NCBI GenBank assembly: GCA_963612735.1
Contig: CAVDWX010000005.1
Location: forward strand, 1-9,660
Reading direction: 5' to 3'
Source of the DNA: CAVDWX01 sp963612735
Lineage (GTDB): Bacteria > Bacillota_I > Bacilli_A > RFN20 > CAG-826
Length of the DNA stretch: 9,660 nucleotides
Position 1 is the first letter of the stretch; each line of letters opens with the position of its first letter. The notes below the pieces were generated by a model that was not told the origin of the DNA, ran no database searches, and saw nothing but the letters and a program-made list of their open reading frames with translations. Made by a program: the position numbers and the translations under genes. Below, in pieces: positions 6,377 to 9,660 of this stretch.

Positions 6377-6919
6377 ATGGTTTTAAAAAAAGAAGAAAAC
6401 AAAATAATTAAAAACAAAATATTACAAGCAAAATTAGTCTATTTAATTATCTGCAATGTCCCAGTTTGCTTTTTCTTATGTATTGCTAGTTCCGTCTCCG
6501 GAGTGACTGATATAACAAAAGGAGTTATCACTATTTCATTAAACGAAATCATGTGGCTCAATTTCATTTATAATTTTATTGTTTCGTTCGTATGTGCGAT
6601 GGCGATTGGTATGTTTGTTCCTCTTACCCAAATTGGAAGATGGTTTACTTCCCTTTTTAAAGTTGATAATAAGACTTATACGCATAATATGCCGTATCGT
6701 TTACTTTCTACTTTAATAATTACTTGTATTTATTATGCCGGCATAACTCCAGTATCAACTATATTTAATGTCTTCATCTTAAAAACGATGAGCTTAGAGC
6801 AATCATTTATCTCGTGGATTATCAATATCCCTTTGATGTTACTCGTCGGGTTTGTTTCTTCATTAATTAGTGATATCGCAGCGTATAAAATTGCTCATTC
6901 TATCGATTCTAATTTTTAG
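6377..6919 (+). CDS. DUF2798-like four-helix membrane protein
   Basis: The 180-residue protein starts with a short Lys-rich cytoplasmic segment (residues 1-17) and has four hydrophobic helices at about 18-40, 58-80, 107-130 and 142-166. Two halves, each a pair of helices, look related; this and the ending FVSSLISDIAAYKIAH resemble the DUF2798 family of uncharacterised bacterial membrane proteins. No catalytic motif is visible. The loop at 82-104 (TQIGRWFTSLFKVDNKTYTH) separates the two halves. It is the only plus-strand gene, divergent from the HAD operon and convergent with the MATE gene, whose stop is 5 bases away. It has a strong promoter almost touching the start codon and no Shine-Dalgarno sequence; no other start codon lies nearby. 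The function is unknown. Confidence 0.8.
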   Translation: MVLKKEENKIIKNKILQAKLVYLIICNVPVCFFLCIASSVSGVTDITKGVITISLNEIMWLNFIYNFIVSFVCAMAIGMFVPLTQIGRWFTSLFKVDNKTYTHNMPYRLLSTLIITCIYYAGITPVSTIFNVFILKTMSLEQSFISWIINIPLMLLVGFVSSLISDIAAYKIAHSIDSNF

Positions 6920-6924
6920 ATTAA

Positions 6925-8286
6925 TTAATGATGTCCTAACTTTAATGAGGCTTCCGTCTCTTTTTTCCATGATTTAACAGTGTTTATATAAAAGATAATA
7001 CCTAATAAAGCCGTTATAGTTTCAGAAATGGGAAAAGCAATCCAAGTGTAATTAACACCCATAAATGAAAATAAATACATGATTGGTACAAGGCATATTA
7101 TTTGACGTAGCAATACCAAAATAGTGCTTTTAAAGCCTTTACCAATTGCTTGGAAAAAGGTTGGAGTCGATAAAGAAAATATAGCACTAGCAAAAGAAGA
7201 ACCGATGATTGGGAAAGCAATCAAACCAATTGAAATAACATCTTCATTATTCGTAAATAGAGTCATCATAGTTCGAGGAAAAAAGATAAAACAAACCATT
7301 CCGATAACCATTAAGATTGAACATATGACCCAACTATATTTCATGATGTCGCGACATCGCTGATATTCCTTTTGTGTAACATTATATGAAAGAAAAGGTA
7401 TGATGCAGACATTAAGGCCGAATACAGGTATAAAAAAGAATGACTGGAGCTTATAAAATAGTCCTAATACAGTAATCGCATTTTCTCCAAACTTAGCTAA
7501 GATGAGATTGAGTAAAGAAATATAAACAGAGAACAATAATTGTTGAAGACCGGCACTATAGGCGTATAAAAATATATTTTTAATATAATAACCAAATTCC
7601 TTAAATTTAGGTGGCATTCTAAACCCTTTATATATTGAAACTAAAAAGGCCACAAATTGACCAATAACTGTCGCTATTGCAGCACCTGCCACACCCATTT
7701 CAGGAAATATCCAAATGCCAAATATCAATAAATAATCTAATAAAATATTAGTTAAAGCACCTGCGACTTGACCAATCATTGGTTGAATCATATTGCCTCG
7801 AGCTTGATGAGAACGAGCGAAATTAGCTTCTAAAAAGACGAATAAAGAGCCTGAACACGTGATGAGACCATAAATAACACCATCTTTAATCGTTTCACTA
7901 GATTCCGCCATAGAGGCGAAATAAGGTTTCATCACAAAAAATGAAATAACGGCATAAATTAGCCAAAATATAATAGAAATAATAGCGCCTACTGCAACAG
8001 TTGCTTCCGCTTCTTTATTTTTCTTTAAAGCATATTCATGCGCCATAAAAGTATTGACTCCCACTCCTATACCAGTGGATAAAGCAATAGAAATATATTG
8101 ATATGGATAAATAATGGTTAAGGCAGAAAGAGCACTATCGCTATAGTGGCCAAGAAATAAAGAATCCACGACGTTATATAAAGCTTGAATGAGCTGAGAA
8201 AACATGACAGGTGGAGCGATTAATAGAAGGGCTTTTAGCACCTTTTCTTTTCCAAATATTCTTTGTTCTCTACTTAGTTCTTCCAT
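6925..8286 (-). CDS. MATE-family multidrug/Na+ antiporter
   Basis: This 453-residue protein has the twelve hydrophobic segments of a MATE (MOP superfamily) exporter, which uses Na+ or H+ gradients to expel cationic drugs or metabolites across the cytoplasmic membrane. Typical family stretches are PPVMFSQLIQALYNVVDSLF near residue 25, and NILLDYLLIFGIW followed by GVAGAAIATVIGQ at about 180-211, with a matching second half (residues 240-440). Length is usual for the family. It resembles the NorM/DinF-like branch common in Bacillota; the substrate cannot be read from sequence. The ATG at 8286 follows a promoter with only about 8 leader bases and at best a weak GGA. The 3' end converges on the DUF2798-like gene with no terminator between them. 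Confidence 0.92.
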   Translation of the reverse strand: MEELSREQRIFGKEKVLKALLLIAPPVMFSQLIQALYNVVDSLFLGHYSDSALSALTIIYPYQYISIALSTGIGVGVNTFMAHEYALKKNKEAEATVAVGAIISIIFWLIYAVISFFVMKPYFASMAESSETIKDGVIYGLITCSGSLFVFLEANFARSHQARGNMIQPMIGQVAGALTNILLDYLLIFGIWIFPEMGVAGAAIATVIGQFVAFLVSIYKGFRMPPKFKEFGYYIKNIFLYAYSAGLQQLLFSVYISLLNLILAKFGENAITVLGLFYKLQSFFFIPVFGLNVCIIPFLSYNVTQKEYQRCRDIMKYSWVICSILMVIGMVCFIFFPRTMMTLFTNNEDVISIGLIAFPIIGSSFASAIFSLSTPTFFQAIGKGFKSTILVLLRQIICLVPIMYLFSFMGVNYTWIAFPISETITALLGIIFYINTVKSWKKETEASLKLGHH

Positions 8287-8300
8287 ATATCCGATAGAAG

Positions 8301-8328
8301 ATTATATACCTACTTTTTCTTTTGTAAA
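8301..8328 (-). promoter_or_regulatory. MATE gene promoter
   Basis: The minus strand reads TTTACA (8328-8323, 5 of 6 to consensus), a 16-base spacer, then a perfect TATAAT (8306-8301). The predicted start is near 8294, so the leader before the ATG at 8286 is about 8 bases. The last leader bases CGGATAT contain only a poor ribosome-binding match. Confidence 0.65.
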
Positions 8329-8399
8329 TATAGAGACAAAAAATAATTCATAATTATTTAGATACCTTTTTAAATATTAAACTTAATAATTCAAAGCAC

Positions 8400-8432
8400 A
8401 AAAAAAGAAGCTTTATTAGTGCTTCCTTTTTT
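8400..8432 (-). terminator. rho-independent terminator of the small membrane protein gene
   Basis: A GAAGC/GCTTC stem (8407-8411 with 8421-8425) with a 9-base loop is extended by flanking A and T runs, with one bulged base. On the minus strand it is followed by seven Ts and begins 10 bases after the stop at 8442. On the plus strand six Ts follow, so it could work in both directions. Confidence 0.75.
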
Positions 8433-8441
8433 AATTATCTA

Positions 8442-8681
8442 TTAGTCCTTAAACCAACAAATATGATCAAATAAAATGATACAAACTAAGTCTAAAACCC
8501 AGCCAATAAATCCAGCCCACAAAAGCCAGATGATAGCTAACACTAATCTAAGAACATTAATTTCTTTTTTAGTGAAGCAACCAACCACACGATATATTCC
8601 CCAAATAATATCGATAATTGGTAAACAAAATAAAATTTTGACCAAGGTTGAACGATTATCCATCCATTTAATAAAAGCCAT
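8442..8681 (-). CDS. small two-helix membrane protein, unknown function
   Basis: A 79-residue protein with two hydrophobic segments, about residues 13-36 and 43-75, joined by a short basic turn (FTKKEIN). The second segment is Trp-rich (IIWLLWAGFIGWVLDL). The N-terminal pattern FIKWMDNRSTLVKILFCLP and the following DIIWGIYR look like a recurrent small membrane protein of low-GC Gram-positive bacteria that, as far as I recall, has no assigned function. It has every sign of a real gene: a strong AAGGAGG ribosome-binding site 8 bases before the ATG, a consensus promoter upstream and a terminator right after the stop. It is therefore a single-gene transcription unit. Acidic residues inside the second helix (Asp64) are unusual for a simple anchor. 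Confidence 0.82.
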   Translation of the reverse strand: MAFIKWMDNRSTLVKILFCLPIIDIIWGIYRVVGCFTKKEINVLRLVLAIIWLLWAGFIGWVLDLVCIILFDHICWFKD

Positions 8682-8711
8682 GATATTGTCCTCCTTTTTC
8701 TCTACCTTTTT

Positions 8712-8740
8712 ATTATAGAATTACCATAATTCAAATACAA
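8712..8740 (-). promoter_or_regulatory. promoter of the small membrane protein gene
   Basis: The minus strand reads TTGTAT (8740-8735), a 17-base spacer, then a perfect TATAAT (8717-8712). The start would fall near 8705, giving a leader of about 24 bases that contains the AAGGAGG site. This is a normal arrangement, unlike the near-leaderless genes in the window. Confidence 0.7.
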
Positions 8741-8760
8741 TTCTAGATGAGCAAATTTAT

Positions 8761-8812
8761 AAAATAAAAAAGCATCTAATATAGATGAAATTAAATTCAA
8801 AAATAGATGCTT
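8761..8812 (-). terminator. terminator of the secreted-protein gene, with two alternative stems
   Basis: On the minus strand AAGCATCTA (8812-8804) pairs perfectly with TAGATGCTT (8778-8770) across a 25-base loop, followed by a T-rich tail to 8761. The loop holds a second CATCTA (8787-8782) that can pair with the same 3' arm through a 3-base loop. Either fold ends at the T-run, so both should terminate. The structure begins 9 bases after the stop at 8821. Confidence 0.75.
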
Positions 8813-8820
8813 AATTTATT

Positions 8821-9423
8821 TTAGTTATAAAAGTTAGCGCAATCGTAAGTAACTGTTAAAGAATCGATGGTTAATTTATTTAAAGCATAGGCGTTAATAT
8901 AAAGCGTATTAAATCCTTTACTTGCATCGAATTCATAAGAAGTTGTTCCAACTTTACCAACGTTAACTATTTCTTCTTCTTTAACGGAATTCTTACCATC
9001 AACCACTTCTACTTTTCTTGCTCTTAAATCAAAGTTACCATCATAATAAGCATCGTAGACTGAAACATTAATTGAAACGGAAGTAAGCCCATTAATATAT
9101 AAGTCACCTTGAAAGCTTAATCTGCCATAACTACCACTTCCAGCAAAAAACGCGTCTCCTCCAGTGGTTAATTTGTCACCATAACCAGATAAATCATATT
9201 CAATAAAATGTTTACTCTTCTCATTGGTGACAATTTGACCCATAAAAACGTAATATCCATCTTCATCTAAAGATTCTAAAGTAACATTTTTATCAAAGGT
9301 AAAGGTACGACTATATTCATCGCTAGCAATATTTCGATTAGGGTGAGTAAAAATTACTGAACAGATGCTAAGAATTGATGCGCTAGATAGAATAGAAGCC
9401 GCTAATAGGATTTTTTTATTCAT
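8821..9423 (-). CDS. secreted or membrane-anchored protein, unknown function
   Basis: The 200-residue protein begins MNKKI followed by a hydrophobic stretch to about residue 26, a typical export signal. The Cys at about 21 lies in LSIC, which does not match a lipobox (Gly, Ala or Ser expected just before Cys), so it is probably secreted or anchored by its N-terminal helix and not a lipoprotein. The remainder is rich in alternating hydrophobic and polar residues, Gly, Ser and Tyr, and looks like a beta-sandwich domain of the kind seen in surface and carbohydrate-binding proteins; no family is recognised. The ending KLTIDSLTVTYDC is a typical final strand. A GAGG ribosome-binding site precedes the ATG by 9 bases, an extended -10 promoter lies upstream and a terminator follows, so it is transcribed alone. 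Confidence 0.8.
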   Translation of the reverse strand: MNKKILLAASILSSASILSICSVIFTHPNRNIASDEYSRTFTFDKNVTLESLDEDGYYVFMGQIVTNEKSKHFIEYDLSGYGDKLTTGGDAFFAGSGSYGRLSFQGDLYINGLTSVSINVSVYDAYYDGNFDLRARKVEVVDGKNSVKEEEIVNVGKVGTTSYEFDASKGFNTLYINAYALNKLTIDSLTVTYDCANFYN

Positions 9424-9449
9424 GTTGTTTTTCCTCGTTTCTGGGTGAA

Positions 9450-9458
9450 ATTATATCA
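9450..9458 (-). promoter_or_regulatory. extended -10 promoter of the secreted-protein gene
   Basis: The minus strand reads TGATATAAT, a perfect extended -10, with the start expected near 9443 and a leader of about 20 bases containing GAGG. The -35 position reads TATCTA, which is poor. The 10-mer TTGATATAAT is the same as that before the Sel1 gene. Confidence 0.55.
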
Positions 9459-9502
9459 AAAGAGGTTTGTTTTAGATAGTGTCATTATACCGTTATTTGT
9501 TT

Positions 9503-9660
9503 CTACCTTTTGATTTTTGAATTCATGTTAAAATGTCTCCAAGGGTGGTCCTTTCCTGGTTTCCATTTTGGTCGGCCCACCTTTTTTGTTTCTTCAACTT
9601 CTTCAAATGCTTTTAAATCGTAAAATTCTCCGTCATGAACAGCTACTACTTGGCCATCTC
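9503..9660 (-). CDS. probable DDE transposase, C-terminal 51 residues only
   Basis: One minus-strand frame is open from the right edge (first full codon at 9658) to a TAG at 9503. It encodes 51 residues, starting DGQVVAVHDGEFYDLKAFEE and ending in a basic segment with VGRPKWKPGKDHPWRHF. From memory, a Gly-Arg-Pro-Lys stretch followed by HPWR and an aromatic residue near the C-terminus is typical of integrase-core transposases (IS1202/ISNCY-like and relatives), but the catalytic domain lies outside the window, so this is not proven. The stretch is visibly richer in G+C than its surroundings, which fits a mobile element. The opposite DNA end of such an element would be expected a few dozen bases past the stop; TGTCATTATACC on the plus strand at 9480-9491 is a possible terminus starting with TG. 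Confidence 0.5.
   Translation of the reverse strand, partial: DGQVVAVHDGEFYDLKAFEEVEETKKVGRPKWKPGKDHPWRHFNMNSKIKR
9544..9587 (+). terminator. terminator-like hairpin antisense to the transposase fragment
   Basis: On the plus strand GGTGGTCC (9544-9551) pairs with GGCCCACC (9574-9581) with one mismatch, followed by six Ts. It would stop transcription entering the putative mobile element from its 3' side. It lies inside coding sequence, where the T-run encodes Lys-Lys on the other strand, so chance is a real alternative; the loop of 22 bases is long. Confidence 0.3.

Noticed and set aside
7124..7363. 79-codon plus-strand frame inside the MATE gene
   Set aside because: Antisense shadow of conserved membrane-protein coding sequence with no initiation signal.
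8476..8718. 80-codon plus-strand frame opposite the small membrane protein
   Set aside because: The minus-strand gene has a promoter, a strong ribosome-binding site and a terminator; the plus-strand frame has none of these.
9484..9489. TATAAT on the minus strand just after the transposase stop
   Set aside because: No -35 hexamer is found at proper spacing, and the extended -10 at 9450-9458 is better placed for the secreted-protein gene.
1..9660. CRISPR arrays, tRNA or rRNA genes
   Set aside because: No regularly spaced repeats, no tRNA arm patterns and no rRNA-like stretches were seen on either strand.

Overview
The window is strongly AT-rich (about one third G+C by eye). It uses AT-ending codons, TGG for Trp and TGA as a stop, so it follows the standard code and not the mycoplasma code. 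The gene set fits a low-GC Bacillota-type bacterium, possibly a gut Erysipelotrichia or RF39-like lineage: GH77 glucanotransferase, Cof-type HAD, MATE, MntP and a DUF2798-like membrane protein. The lineage is an inference, since no rRNA or other taxonomic marker is present.

Layout. Nearly everything is on the minus strand. From right to left, in transcription order: the C-terminal tail of a probable transposase (9660-9503); a small secreted protein of unknown function with its own promoter and terminator (9423-8821); a 79-residue two-helix membrane protein, also with its own promoter and terminator (8681-8442); and a MATE efflux pump (8286-6925). The only plus-strand gene (6377-6919, four-helix DUF2798-like) converges on the MATE gene with 5 bases between the stop codons. 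Then come two HAD phosphatases overlapping by ATGA (6277-5642 and 5645-4839), malQ (4788-3364) behind its own promoter with a CcpA/MalR-type operator, the manganese exporter mntP (3206-2538), a Sel1-repeat protein (2494-1733), and a large open frame from 1629 running off the left edge.

That left-hand frame has no stop in the window and was read by direct translation. It carries the hallmark motifs of the AIPR family (abortive infection/phage resistance): VNGGQTS, FWYLNNGI and ATNTQKPI. It is the best candidate for a defence system here, and the Sel1-repeat gene just upstream on the same strand may or may not belong to it.

A second theme is very short or absent 5' leaders. The Sel1, DUF2798-like, MATE and first HAD genes have -10 boxes almost touching the start codon and no convincing Shine-Dalgarno sequence. 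The AIPR, mntP, malQ, small membrane and secreted-protein genes have normal ribosome-binding sites. No tRNA, rRNA, CRISPR array or complete insertion sequence was seen, and no stretch over 300 bases lacks a gene.
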